A stretch of DNA of 64,000 nucleotides from assembly GCA_018266395.1 (NCBI GenBank), contig JAFEAM010000038.1:1-64000 (forward strand). The letters are read 5' to 3'. A program made the position numbers and the translations under genes. Under the pieces are notes generated by a model. That model searched no databases. It was not told where the DNA came from and saw nothing but the letters and a program-made list of their open reading frames with translations. This document shows positions 29,027 to 38,411 of the stretch, in pieces; position 1 is the stretch's first letter; each line of letters opens with the position of its first letter. The stretch comes from Bacteroidota bacterium. Lineage in GTDB: Bacteria > Bacteroidota > Bacteroidia > Cytophagales > Cyclobacteriaceae.

Positions 29027-31351
29027 ATGAGCAAGAAGAATACACAATGGGTGACCATCGGCAAGCACAAGGTTGAGCTGTCCAACCTTGATAAAGTCCT
29101 CTTCCCCGAAGACCACATTGTCAAAGCTGAAGTCATCGAGTACTATCTCAAGATCGCGCCGACCTTGCTTAACCATGTAAAAGGACGTGCGCTTACGCTA
29201 ATCCGTTTCCCGGATGGCATTCACGGTGAGATGTTCTATCAGAAGAACCGGCCGGATTGGGCCCCTGATTGGATTGAATTCGCAAAGCTGGGCAAAGAGG
29301 AGAAGAAAGACTACATCATCGCCACAGAACCTGCCACACTAGTCTGGCTGGCCAACCTGGCCTCGCTTGAACTGCATCAGCTTCATAGCCGGAAACCCAA
29401 CTTTGAAAACCCTGACTACATGGTGTTCGATCTCGATCCCCCTGAAGGATTCGATTTCACCAAGGTGGTTCCCATCGCATTCGAACTGCGTCGTCACATT
29501 GAGCAGTTCGGGTACACGGCGTTTGCCAAGACCACCGGCGGCAAGGGTATTCATATCTGCTGCCCGATCGAGACACGCCATGACTTCCACACCGTATTTG
29601 AGACAGCGCAACTTATCGCGCAGCCATTTGTGGACAGTCATCAGTCAGAGACCACACTGCACATCAAAAAGGAGGCGAGGAAAGGGAGAATCCTGATCGA
29701 CATATACCGCATCCGCAGTGGTCAGAGTATTGTTTCGCCTTACAGCCTGAGGGGCAGGGTAGGCGCTCCTGTTTCCATGCCGCTAAAATGGGATGAGCTT
29801 GAGCATCTGAAAAGCCCGAAAGAGCACAATATTCATAATGCTCTTGATAAGGTCCTTCGGGACGGTGATGCCTGGGAAGGTATAGATGCTTACGCCGTCG
29901 ACCTTCACAACCACAGGAAGAAAGTGATTGCCAAGGAGCTGCCGGTTTCGCGTAAGCGGAAGACGCCAGAGCAGTTGGAATCCTACGAGAAGAAAAGAGA
30001 TTTTTCAAAAACCTCAGAACCGGAAGCCCGGGTTGCAGACGGCACGGGCAGCAGCTTCGTCGTGCACCGCCACCATGCTTCTCATCTTCATTATGACCTT
30101 CGCCTCGAACAGGATGGTGTACTGAAATCATGGGCAGTACCCAGGGGACTGCCTCCTCATCCTGGGGTGAAGAGGCTCGCCGTTCAGACTGAAGATCACC
30201 CCATGAAATACCTGACCTTCGATGGAAAGATACCCAAGGGTCAATACGGCGGCGGAGATATGTGGATCTATGCATTGGGGAAATATCAGATCACCAAGGA
30301 CAAGAAGGATGGATTCTATTTCCGACTGAACAGCAAGGAGGTAAATGGTGAATACCGCATTTACAAAATCAAAGAGAAAGGGTGGCTGCTGGAAAGGGTG
30401 GATACCCCTCAGGTGAACTATCTCCATGATATGATCGAACCCATGCTTGCCGACAGCATGAGTTCGGTACCCAAGGGCAAGGAATACCTCTATGAAGTGA
30501 AGTGGGATGGTATCCGCGCCATGATCACACTCGAAGACGGCCAGGTGAAGATCCGCAGCAGGAACAACAATGACATCACGGCACAGTTCCCTGAACTCCA
30601 GGCAGGCGACAAGGCTTTCCGCGCGACCTGCGGTTTGTTTGACGCCGAGATTGTGTGTCTGGATAAAGCAGGCCGGCCGGATTTCAAGAAAGTCATACAC
30701 CGGTTGATGAGCACAGGAGAGACCAATGTTCAGAAGCAAAGCAAGGCCAGTCCTGCATATTGTTATGTATTTGATTGTCTTTACCTGGACGGAAGACCCC
30801 TCGTAAATGAGCCGTTGGCCAGGCGAAAGGAATGGCTTAAAGATGCCATCAAAACAGACTCCAACTATCGCGTCAGTGAGATCATAGAAGACGGCGCTTC
30901 ACTGTTCGAGGCCGCGAAGGAGCATGGCCTGGAAGGGATTATGGCGAAGAGATCGGACAGTAAATACTACCCTGGTCGCCGCACCGATGGCTGGCTTAAA
31001 ATCAAGGTGCGCCAGACTTCTGATTGCTATATCGTGGGTTATACCGAAGGCAAAGGAAACCGGCAGTCCACTTTCGGTGCACTGCAAATTGCAGAGAAAA
31101 TGGGCCATGAACTCCATTACCGCGGCAAGGTTGGTACAGGTTTCGACGACAGTATGATGAAGGAAATTCTCTCCATGCTGAAGAAGCAGAAGAATGCATC
31201 CCAACCAGCAATGAAGGGTGGCAAGGTAGTAGATGAGAAAATTACGACATGGCTTGAGCCTTCCCTCGTTGCCGAAATCAGTTTCGCTCAGCTCACACGC
31301 GACCAGATGTACCGTGAACCTGTGTTTGTTAAACTAAGGCCTGATTTGTAA
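29027..31351 (+). CDS. ligD: Multifunctional ATP-dependent DNA ligase D
   Basis: A 774-residue protein in POL-PE-LIG order, like the mycobacterial enzyme and unlike the Pseudomonas order. The N-terminal primase-polymerase domain (1-290) has the metal-binding FDLDPPEG near 135. The 3'-phosphoesterase domain (about 335-460) has HRHHASHLHYDLRLEQDG. The ligase domain has the adenylated Lys492 in EVKWDGIRA, then EGIMAKRSDSKYYPG and KIKVRQTSDCYIVG, and an OB-fold end. It seals double-strand breaks in non-homologous end joining together with Ku. No ku gene is visible in this window. It is convergent with the TPR gene, with 6 bases between stops. Confidence 0.95.
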   Translation: MSKKNTQWVTIGKHKVELSNLDKVLFPEDHIVKAEVIEYYLKIAPTLLNHVKGRALTLIRFPDGIHGEMFYQKNRPDWAPDWIEFAKLGKEEKKDYIIATEPATLVWLANLASLELHQLHSRKPNFENPDYMVFDLDPPEGFDFTKVVPIAFELRRHIEQFGYTAFAKTTGGKGIHICCPIETRHDFHTVFETAQLIAQPFVDSHQSETTLHIKKEARKGRILIDIYRIRSGQSIVSPYSLRGRVGAPVSMPLKWDELEHLKSPKEHNIHNALDKVLRDGDAWEGIDAYAVDLHNHRKKVIAKELPVSRKRKTPEQLESYEKKRDFSKTSEPEARVADGTGSSFVVHRHHASHLHYDLRLEQDGVLKSWAVPRGLPPHPGVKRLAVQTEDHPMKYLTFDGKIPKGQYGGGDMWIYALGKYQITKDKKDGFYFRLNSKEVNGEYRIYKIKEKGWLLERVDTPQVNYLHDMIEPMLADSMSSVPKGKEYLYEVKWDGIRAMITLEDGQVKIRSRNNNDITAQFPELQAGDKAFRATCGLFDAEIVCLDKAGRPDFKKVIHRLMSTGETNVQKQSKASPAYCYVFDCLYLDGRPLVNEPLARRKEWLKDAIKTDSNYRVSEIIEDGASLFEAAKEHGLEGIMAKRSDSKYYPGRRTDGWLKIKVRQTSDCYIVGYTEGKGNRQSTFGALQIAEKMGHELHYRGKVGTGFDDSMMKEILSMLKKQKNASQPAMKGGKVVDEKITTWLEPSLVAEISFAQLTRDQMYREPVFVKLRPDL

Positions 31352-31357
31352 TGTCTG

Positions 31358-32584
31358 CTACTGGCAAACTTTAGACTTGATCTTGGGATCCGGCTTCACG
31401 CCGAGTTTTTCGCTGGCCTGAATATCTGCGCAAGCCTCTTTTCTCATCCCCAGACTGTTATAGGCTATGGCCCTGTTATAGTGTGCGAGTCCATATCCAG
31501 GATCAAGATTAATAGCCACAGAATAGTCTTCCACTGCCTCTTTAACTCTGCCTGTTTTGGATAATGCATTGCCCCGGCACAGCCATGCCTTGTGGTTCTT
31601 GTCATTTAACTGAATGGCTTTGCTGTAGTCCAGCAGTGCTCCGTGAATGTCTTTCATCTTTTCTTTGACTATCCCGCGGTTAAGGTAGTTCTCGTCGTCT
31701 TGTGGTTCCAGTTTGACCAATTCATTATAATCCTCCAGTGCGCCTGGCAGGTCATTCTTTTCCAGTCGCTGGTAGGCACGCTCGGCCCTTGGGTATGGAA
31801 GTTTATTGTTTCGCGCAATGGCTTCAGACAGCAGGGCCTCAGATGCGTCCGCTTCGCCCAGGTTTGCTTTCAATGTGGCGAGGTTGTGTATGGCGAGGCT
31901 GTTAGCCGGATCAATTTTCAATGCCTGTTCATAGTCGCTTTTAGCTCCTTCCTTGTCGGCCACAGCTGCCCTGGCAATGCCACGGTTGATCCAGTACGAA
32001 GGATTGTCGGGCGCGATCTTGATGGCTGAATCAAGCCAGGCAATGGCGGCATCGTACTTCTTCAGTTTAGTCTCCGACATCCCCAGGTAATTGTAGATAT
32101 GATCGCGGTTGTTGGTCTGTGCCGTGAAGATCATATTCTTGCCCTCCCCGTACTTTTCCTGGCTGTAGTAAACCGTGTTGGTGGCACCATGTGGGAGTTT
32201 GAGAACTTTTAAGAAATCCTCCTTGGCCAAAGCGTACTGACCCTCTTCATACCTGAGTGCCGCGCGGCTGAATAGCGCTTCTGCATCCAGCGGCTGCAAA
32301 TCCATGTAGATGTTGTAGTCGGTAAGTGCCCTGGCTTTTTCACCCAGATGTTCCCTTACAATAGCGCGGACGCGATATGCTTCAGCCAACTTGGGGTTGA
32401 TACGCAGGCATTCATTCAGATGCGCGTGGGCAGTGACATACTCCTGCCGGGCAAGTGCTGCCTCGCCTTTTTCGAGATAGTATTCTGCTGAATGCGAGGA
32501 TTTGTTCTGGGGGAATGCTGTATTCACGCTTATGGCTGCACACATCACCAACCAACACACACCAGATTTCGCGCCCAGGACCAT
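31358..32584 (-). CDS. Exported TPR-repeat protein
   Basis: A 408-residue protein with a signal peptide (SGVCWLVMCAAISVNTAFPQ) followed by about ten TPR units of 34 residues, seen as repeated A-[YW]-x-NRG-[IN]-A-x-x-x-[LM]-G patterns such as YWINRGIARAAVADKEGAK and AWLCRGNALSKTGRVKEAV. It is probably periplasmic or surface-associated and mediates protein contacts. No other domain is visible. It is divergent from the Gfo/Idh/MocA gene across 140 bases and convergent with ligD. Confidence 0.85.
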   Translation of the reverse strand: MVLGAKSGVCWLVMCAAISVNTAFPQNKSSHSAEYYLEKGEAALARQEYVTAHAHLNECLRINPKLAEAYRVRAIVREHLGEKARALTDYNIYMDLQPLDAEALFSRAALRYEEGQYALAKEDFLKVLKLPHGATNTVYYSQEKYGEGKNMIFTAQTNNRDHIYNYLGMSETKLKKYDAAIAWLDSAIKIAPDNPSYWINRGIARAAVADKEGAKSDYEQALKIDPANSLAIHNLATLKANLGEADASEALLSEAIARNNKLPYPRAERAYQRLEKNDLPGALEDYNELVKLEPQDDENYLNRGIVKEKMKDIHGALLDYSKAIQLNDKNHKAWLCRGNALSKTGRVKEAVEDYSVAINLDPGYGLAHYNRAIAYNSLGMRKEACADIQASEKLGVKPDPKIKSKVCQ

Positions 32585-32724
32585 GATAGACTCCCCCTTA
32601 TCAAAATTAGGTTAATCCACGTAAAATGAAAATGCCGTCTGTGATCCTGCCAACGCGTATCAAAAGTCCGTTGGGAATCCTGACTATTTCCGCGATCTTG
32701 GAATGCACTAAATGAATAATCGTC

Positions 32725-34038
32725 ATGAAAGGTGATCGCAGAGAATTTCTCAGAAACTCATCCCTCGCTTTGGCAGGCCTGGGACTTGTATCTTCCGTAC
32801 CGCTGGAACTTATTGCGAAACAACGGACGTCCTTTTCGGCCAATGGGAAAATTGGTGTGGGGGTCATCGGTGTCAATGGCATGGGGTGGGCCGATTTCAC
32901 ATCATTGCTGAAGCTCCCTGATACAGTGCCCGTCGCCATCTGCGATGTGGACGAAAATGTCCTCAACTACCGCAAGTACGAATTGGCCAAGAACGGAACA
33001 CAAGTGACTACTTATGTGGACTACCGAAAGCTGCTCGAGAATAAAGATATCGATGTAGTGGTGATCGGAACACCGGACCACTGGCATTGTCTGCAGATGG
33101 TCGAAGCCTGCCAGGCCGGAAAAGATGTTTATGTAGAAAAGCCGGTCGGCAATTCCATTCAGGAGTGCAACGCCATGGCTGCTGCCCAAGAAAAATATAA
33201 CCGCGCCGTTCAGGTAGGGCAGTGGCAGCGCAGTCAGCCTCATATGGTCGACGCGCTTGAATACCTGAAGACAGGAAAACTGGGCAACATCCGTACCGTC
33301 AAGGCCTGGGCCTACCAGGGATGGATGAGTAACATAGAGAAGAAGCTGGATGCCCCGGTTCCCGCAGGAGTGCACTACGATATGTGGCTTGGCCCCGCAA
33401 CCAAGCGGCCGTTCAACCCCAACCGCTTTCACTTCAGCTTCCGTTGGTTCTGGGATTATGCGGGAGGGCTCATGACAGACTGGGGCGTTCACCTCATCGA
33501 CTATGCCCTGCTCGGTATGAATGCCAAATACCCAAAGTCGGTGGTGGCTACCGGGGGGAAGTTCGCCAATCCTGACGGGCCGGAAGAGACACCGGACACG
33601 CTGGCGGCCATTTATGAATTTGACAACTACAACATGATCTGGGAACATGCGCAGGGGATCGACCTCGGTCCATACAAACGCGATCATGGTATCAGCTACA
33701 TTGGTAATAACGGCACGCTGGTTTTGGATCGAGGAGGCTGGGAAGTTCTGGACGAACGTGGCAGGGTGGAGCCGCTCCCCATCCAGCGCAACAAGGGCAA
33801 TGGCCTGGACCTTCACACGAAGAATTTCATTGAGGTCGTGAAGTCCAGGAAGATGGCAGATCTTCATTGCCCCATTCAAGCCGGCGTTCACGTGGCTACC
33901 GTTTGCCAGATGGGAAACACCTCATACAAAACCGGATCCAAGGTGAGCTGGAATGCAGCACAGGGGAAATTCAATGAGGCATCGGCGAACCCATTCATCA
34001 ATGCCACGTACCACAATGGGTATAAGGTACCGGTATGA
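32725..34038 (+). CDS. Gfo/Idh/MocA family oxidoreductase, Tat-exported
   Basis: A 437-residue protein with a twin-arginine signal (DRREFLRNSS, then a hydrophobic stretch to residue 32). The Rossmann fold starts at GKIGVGVIGVNGMG (about 43-56), and the family motif EKPVGNS near 143 supplies the catalytic Lys. The C-terminal half is the beta-sheet dimerisation and substrate domain (FSFRWFWDYAGGLMTDWGVHL). Tat-exported members in Bacteroidota act on sugars with a tightly bound NAD(P). No sugar-uptake genes lie beside it, so the substrate is open. A 363-base gap follows it. Confidence 0.92.
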   Translation: MKGDRREFLRNSSLALAGLGLVSSVPLELIAKQRTSFSANGKIGVGVIGVNGMGWADFTSLLKLPDTVPVAICDVDENVLNYRKYELAKNGTQVTTYVDYRKLLENKDIDVVVIGTPDHWHCLQMVEACQAGKDVYVEKPVGNSIQECNAMAAAQEKYNRAVQVGQWQRSQPHMVDALEYLKTGKLGNIRTVKAWAYQGWMSNIEKKLDAPVPAGVHYDMWLGPATKRPFNPNRFHFSFRWFWDYAGGLMTDWGVHLIDYALLGMNAKYPKSVVATGGKFANPDGPEETPDTLAAIYEFDNYNMIWEHAQGIDLGPYKRDHGISYIGNNGTLVLDRGGWEVLDERGRVEPLPIQRNKGNGLDLHTKNFIEVVKSRKMADLHCPIQAGVHVATVCQMGNTSYKTGSKVSWNAAQGKFNEASANPFINATYHNGYKVPV

Positions 34039-34401
34039 GAATGACTACTGGGAGCTGGCTACAAGGTGAATGTTGAATATTGAACAGATGAATTCTGAAT
34101 TTAGAAGTATCATCCATTGGTAATCAGCAATCATGAATTAGACGGTTGAATCCGTTTAGGTAGGGTATCAACGTCTCATAATACCACAGGTGTGAATCAA
34201 AATCCTGGCGGGGTTCAAGGGTTATAGCAAATCAGGTGGATGAGGTCAGACAACCCTAGCGGGTCGCGCCAGCACCTTTTTCCCATTTTGCCTCCAATCT
34301 TCCCAATTTGGTACTTGGGACACCCAAAAATGCCCCAAATTGGCCTGATTTAGCATTGGCATCCCATTTTCTATATAGTTGTCATAAACGTCAAAAACCA
34401 T
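34039..34401 (+). other. Gap with AT-rich repeat-like stretch and a nested hairpin
   Basis: No gene is seen. Bases 34070-34105 hold TTGAA/TGAAT-rich simple sequence like that around 47.8-49.1 kb. At 34303-34343 two inverted pairs are nested: CCAATTTGG (34303-34311) with CCAAATTGG (34335-34343) outside, and TTGGG (34315-34319) with CCCAA (34323-34327) inside. The structure lies 58 bases before the small gene at 34402 and could be a leader hairpin or operator. Confidence 0.5.
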
Positions 34402-34719
34402 ATGACAACGCTTCTGGAACTTTATGAGAATGGGGTGATCAGTTACCTGGTGAAAAACAGAATAGTGAGCACCACCATGCTGGCCTACATCGAATACTTC
34501 AAGGAGTATTCTAACCACCGCAAGGAGGGTATGAGCTACAGGGGAGCTGTGAGAACCTTGTCCGTGAAGCACGGCGTTTCTGAGACCACCATCAAAAAAG
34601 GTATCAGGATCGTCAAGGCAGCCGAAGCGGATCAACAATCAAAGCGCATGCCGGCCCTGACCCCAACGGTACTTGTGCCGCACCGGGATGAAAGTGTGCT
34701 TAGGGCCATCGCTTCCTGA
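34402..34719 (+). CDS. Small putative DNA-binding (HTH-like) protein
   Basis: A 105-residue protein without signal peptide. Residues 47-72 (YRGAVRTLSVKHGVSETTIK) read like a helix-turn-helix: an Ala-rich first helix, the turn KHGVS, then a recognition helix ETTIKKGIRIV. The N-terminal half is helical and the C-terminal 25 residues are Pro/Thr-rich and probably flexible. I recognise no named family. It stands alone between a structured leader and a strong terminator, so it is a single-gene unit, perhaps autoregulated through the inverted repeats upstream. Codon use resembles its neighbours. Confidence 0.65.
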   Translation: MTTLLELYENGVISYLVKNRIVSTTMLAYIEYFKEYSNHRKEGMSYRGAVRTLSVKHGVSETTIKKGIRIVKAAEADQQSKRMPALTPTVLVPHRDESVLRAIAS

Positions 34720-34751
34720 ACAACGCTGTATCTTCAGCATGCTAAAGTGTG

Positions 34752-34785
34752 GGGGCTGTCTCAAAGTTGAGATAGCCCCTTTTTT
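34752..34785 (+). terminator. Rho-independent terminator of the small HTH-like gene
   Basis: GGGGCTGTCTCAA pairs with TTGAGATAGCCCC (one G-T pair) around a 2-base loop and is followed by six T. It lies 32 bases after the stop at 34719. Confidence 0.88.
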
Positions 34786-35106
34786 ATTCCTTTGTCTTAC
34801 CTACGGTGATTCTCACTGGGAATATTAGAAACTTTGATTTCCTGATAGGCATGTGTTCTTAACTGCTCAACACCCATCGGCATATAATGGAACACGCCTA
34901 ATGCCGTATTGGAGGAATATGCTTGGCACGGTTTGTCATTGCCCTGAAGGGGCAAGGTTTTCTACCGGCACGCCCTGAAGGAGCGGAGTTTACGTCACCT
35001 TTCGGTGGTAACCCTTCCGCGGATATTTCTCTGCGTGGACATCAAGGCCGCCGCATAACTTTTTCTATTTGTTTGCATAAATTGGAAACAATTGAACGAC
35101 GCATAA
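34786..35106 (+). other. Gap upstream of the sigma-54 activator gene
   Basis: A 321-base non-coding stretch. It contains the short palindromic GCCCTGAAGGGGC near 34944 and a related CCCTGAAGGAGCGG near 34973. A possible short frame at 34923-35156 has no family features and overlaps the regulator gene in another frame. I see no convincing promoter. Confidence 0.4.
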
Positions 35107-36474
35107 ATGGCAGAACAGGATCAGGAGATAGTCCGAATCTTTGTAGTGGAGGATGATCCGGTTTATACCAACTTCATGAAGTATGTGCTGGGCCTCAACC
35201 CTGACTTCGAAGTGGAAGTCTTCTCCACAGGCAAGGCATTCCTCGACCAGCTGCACCGCCAACCTGCAATCGTCACGCTTGATTATTCACTCCCCGACAT
35301 GCCCGGAGAGCGTGTACTGAAAGAGATCCGTGAATTCGATCCGGACCTGCCCGTTATCATCATTTCCGCCCAGGATAAGATCGGTACTGCCGTAGAATTG
35401 CTCAAGTCGGGAGCTTACGACTATATCAGCAAGGACAAGGATGCCAAGGATCGCATTCTAACTTCCATAAACAACGCCCTCAACCGGCATTCCCTCATCC
35501 GGGAAATCGGAAGGCTGAAGAAGGAGATTTCCGAGAAATACGAATTCGGAAAGATCATCATCGGAAGCAGTCCAGCCATAAGGAAGGTATTCCAGATGAT
35601 GGAGAAAGCAGCCAAAGCCAACATCACGGTCACCGTCACCGGTGAAACAGGTACTGGCAAGGAACTTGTGGCAAAAGCCATCCATTACAATTCGGAACGC
35701 AAATCAAAACCGTTTGTCGCGATCAATATCGCGGCTATTCCCAAGGACCTGGTGGAGAGCGAACTGTTCGGGCATGAGAAAGGTGCCTTCACCGGTGCAC
35801 ACACCCGAAGGATCGGAAGATTTGAAGAAGCCAATGGCGGCACCTTGCTCATCGATGAGATCGGCGAAATGGATATCAACCTGCAGGCTAAACTCCTGCG
35901 GGTGCTTCAGGAACGAGAGATGACCAGGGTGGGAGGAAACGAAATCATCAAACTGGATGTGCGCATACTGGTGGCCACTCACCGCAACATGGAAGAGGAT
36001 GTGCAACAGGGACGCTTCCGCAAAGACCTTTATTACCGCCTACTGGGATTAAAAATACACCTGCCTGCTTTGAGGGAAAGGGATAAGGACATCCTTCTGC
36101 TGGCGAAGTATTTCCTGGACAAGTTTTCGAAGGAAAACCAGCTGAACAGGTTCAGGATTTCAGAGGAGGCGCAGACGAAGCTGCTTACTTATCACTACCC
36201 GGGCAACGTGCGTGAACTGAAGTCCGTGATGGAGCTTGCTGCCGTGATGGCCGAGAATGCGGAAGTGCGCTCACAGGACATCACCTTTGCCCAGCTGCCG
36301 GAGAATGCATTCAACACCGAAGTGGAACGGCCGCTTCAGGAAATGATCTACCGGATCATTCGTTCCTATCTTAACAAGTATGACAACAATGTGATGGAAG
36401 TGGCCAGGCGACTCGACATCAGCAAGTCTTCCATCTACCGCTACCTCAAGGAAATGGAGGCTGCCGGCATATGA
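35107..36474 (+). CDS. Sigma-54-dependent response regulator, NtrC family
   Basis: A 455-residue regulator in receiver, AAA+, HTH order. The receiver spans 8-125 with phospho-acceptor Asp59 (TLDYSLPD). The AAA+ domain has Walker A GETGTGKE near 180, the sigma-54 contact loop GAFTGA near 225, Walker [12 protein letters not shown] and the R-finger region RKDLYYRL. The C-terminal Fis-type HTH ends in [17 protein letters not shown]. It activates sigma-54 promoters when phosphorylated. Its stop overlaps the start of the hybrid kinase by ATGA, so the two form a two-component pair. The target genes are not evident. Confidence 0.95.
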   Translation: MAEQDQEIVRIFVVEDDPVYTNFMKYVLGLNPDFEVEVFSTGKAFLDQLHRQPAIVTLDYSLPDMPGERVLKEIREFDPDLPVIIISAQDKIGTAVELLKSGAYDYISKDKDAKDRILTSINNALNRHSLIREIGRLKKEISEKYEFGKIIIGSSPAIRKVFQMMEKAAKANITVTVTGETGTGKELVAKAIHYNSERKSKPFVAINIAAIPKDLVESELFGHEKGAFTGAHTRRIGRFEEANGGTLLIDEIGEMDINLQAKLLRVLQEREMTRVGGNEIIKLDVRILVATHRNMEEDVQQGRFRKDLYYRLLGLKIHLPALRERDKDILLLAKYFLDKFSKENQLNRFRISEEAQTKLLTYHYPGNVRELKSVMELAAVMAENAEVRSQDITFAQLPENAFNTEVERPLQEMIYRIIRSYLNKYDNNVMEVARRLDISKSSIYRYLKEMEAAGI

Positions 36475-38378
36475 AATCATTAAAATCTTACGTCGCCAAA
36501 GGGGCCTTCTACAAGGCTGTTGTTGACGACGGGTCTGACCTGGTATTTGTCGTGGACTATGATGGCCTCATTCTGTATCATAATGCTGCCGTGAAGCAGC
36601 TGGGCTATAAGAAGGGGAGTCTCAATGGAAAACATTTCATTGACCTGCTTCCGTCGTCCTCCCGCGCTTCCTTTAAGAAAAGATTCCGGCAGGCATGCAA
36701 GAGTGCTTTCACTCAAGGTGTGGAATTTCAGGTGCTAGACCGAGACGGAAAATCCAAAGACTTTGAGTTCAACGCCGTCAACCTCAGGCAGAAGGCCGGC
36801 ATGGAGGGACTGATCCTTGACTGCCGTGACATCACGCAAAGAAAGAAGGTTGCGATGGAGCTGATCCAAGCGCAGAAGGCCAAGGATCTCTTCCTTGCCA
36901 ACATCAGTCACGAGATCAGAACACCCATCAACGGAATCGCAGGGATGACAACCCTTCTGGACCAGGAGATCAGCCCCGCTGAGCATCACACCTACCTGGC
37001 TGCAATCCGTGGTGCCGCCGAAAACCTCAAGGTGATCATCAACGATATTCTGGATCTCGCTTCCATTGAATCGGGTAAGATTCATTTTGAGAAGATCGAC
37101 TTCAGTATGCAGGAGTTGCTCAACGGCCTGATGGACACCTACCAATTGCAGGCGAAGACAAAAGGACTCAGTCTGTGCCTGGAACTTGCACCGGAGGCAA
37201 ACAGGCAATTCATAGGCGACCCGGTAAGGGTGAGCCAGATTATCACCAACCTCATCAGCAACGCCATCAAGTTTACCCACAAAGGAGGGATTACCATTCG
37301 ATGCGGTCTGCAACAGAAGGTGAAAGACCAATATCACATCCGCTTCGAAGTTGAGGATTCCGGCATCGGCATACCGGAGAGCAAACTGACCACCATTTTC
37401 GAAAGCTTCAGTCAGGCCGATGCCACCATAACAAGGCAATACGGAGGCACCGGCCTGGGACTTACCATTGCACGTCAGCTGGTGGAAAGCCAGAAGGGTA
37501 CCATCCATGTTTCATCCAAAGTAAACAAAGGTTCGGTGTTCACCGTCACGCTGCCATTCCGCCTGTCGCGGAAGCTAACGAAGAGTACCGGAAAGGCAGG
37601 TAAGCCAGCCGTGATCCCTCACCTGCCTCAGTTGAAAGTCCTCCTTGTTGAAGACAATGAAATCAACCGCTTATATGCCAGCGCAATCTTGAAGCGTTGG
37701 GACAGTTCGGTGGATCATGCAGAGAACGGAAAGGTGGCCCTTGAAAAGATTTTGACCGGCAACTATAATCTTATCCTGATGGATGTGCAGATGCCCGTGA
37801 TGGACGGATATGAGGCCACCCAGCAAATCAGGAGATCAGTGGAGCCCCTCCGTTCCATACCCATTGTTGGACTTACTGCACACGCTGCCAGGAAAGACAT
37901 TGAAAAGTGTCTGCAATCGGGAATGGATGCCTGTGTGCTGAAGCCATTTACACCAGAGCAATTGTACGAAGGTATCCGGAAGTATGTTCCTGCAGGACAA
38001 GTTGCAGTACCAGCATCAGCTCCAATGGCGAATACGACGAAAGGGTTGGTGAACCTAAAGTATTTGCAGGAGGCATCACAGAATGACAAAGGCTTTGTCA
38101 GGACTATGCTTGACTCGTTGATCACCAACCTGCCGAAAGACGTGGAAGAAATCCGATCTGCCGTGAATGACAGCAACTGGTCCAGGGCAGTCGAAGCCAT
38201 TCACCGTGTAAAATCTTCTCTTATCATGATAGGGCTGGAGAACACCCGCAAACAGGCAGCCCATGCCGAAGACTTGCTTCGCAAGGGGGAAGTAGAGGTT
38301 GTACCCGCTCTTGCCGAAGAAATCTGTCACAAGATCGAACTGGCAGTCGAGGAGATGAAGACGATGAAGATCAAATAG
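36471..38378 (+). CDS. Hybrid sensor histidine kinase (PAS-HisKA-HATPase-REC-Hpt)
   Basis: A 635-residue kinase without membrane segments. A PAS domain lies at about 14-125 (DLVFVVDYDGLILYHN), the dimerisation helix carries His147 (NISHEIRTPINGI), and the ATP-binding domain shows N, G1, F and G2 boxes (NLISNAIKF, DSGIGIPE, GGTGLGLTIA). A receiver near 385-505 has its Asp in LILMDVQMPVMDG. A C-terminal Hpt near 525-635 has the acceptor His in AIHRVKSS. The full His-Asp-His relay ends in the Hpt, which may pass phosphate to the coupled NtrC-family regulator. The PAS domain implies a cytoplasmic signal. Confidence 0.94.
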   Translation: MKSLKSYVAKGAFYKAVVDDGSDLVFVVDYDGLILYHNAAVKQLGYKKGSLNGKHFIDLLPSSSRASFKKRFRQACKSAFTQGVEFQVLDRDGKSKDFEFNAVNLRQKAGMEGLILDCRDITQRKKVAMELIQAQKAKDLFLANISHEIRTPINGIAGMTTLLDQEISPAEHHTYLAAIRGAAENLKVIINDILDLASIESGKIHFEKIDFSMQELLNGLMDTYQLQAKTKGLSLCLELAPEANRQFIGDPVRVSQIITNLISNAIKFTHKGGITIRCGLQQKVKDQYHIRFEVEDSGIGIPESKLTTIFESFSQADATITRQYGGTGLGLTIARQLVESQKGTIHVSSKVNKGSVFTVTLPFRLSRKLTKSTGKAGKPAVIPHLPQLKVLLVEDNEINRLYASAILKRWDSSVDHAENGKVALEKILTGNYNLILMDVQMPVMDGYEATQQIRRSVEPLRSIPIVGLTAHAARKDIEKCLQSGMDACVLKPFTPEQLYEGIRKYVPAGQVAVPASAPMANTTKGLVNLKYLQEASQNDKGFVRTMLDSLITNLPKDVEEIRSAVNDSNWSRAVEAIHRVKSSLIMIGLENTRKQAAHAEDLLRKGEVEVVPALAEEICHKIELAVEEMKTMKIK

Positions 38379-38411
38379 TGATTTTTTCAGATGACGGGAA
38401 AAAGTCTCTGC

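Noticed and set aside
32902-33891. 329-codon minus-strand frame opposite the Gfo/Idh/MocA gene
   Set aside because: Shadow of a well-supported Tat-exported oxidoreductase.
34923-34945. Sigma-54 promoter before the NtrC-family gene (TGGCAC ... TTGC)
   Set aside because: The distance between the GG and GC elements is 14 bases instead of 10.
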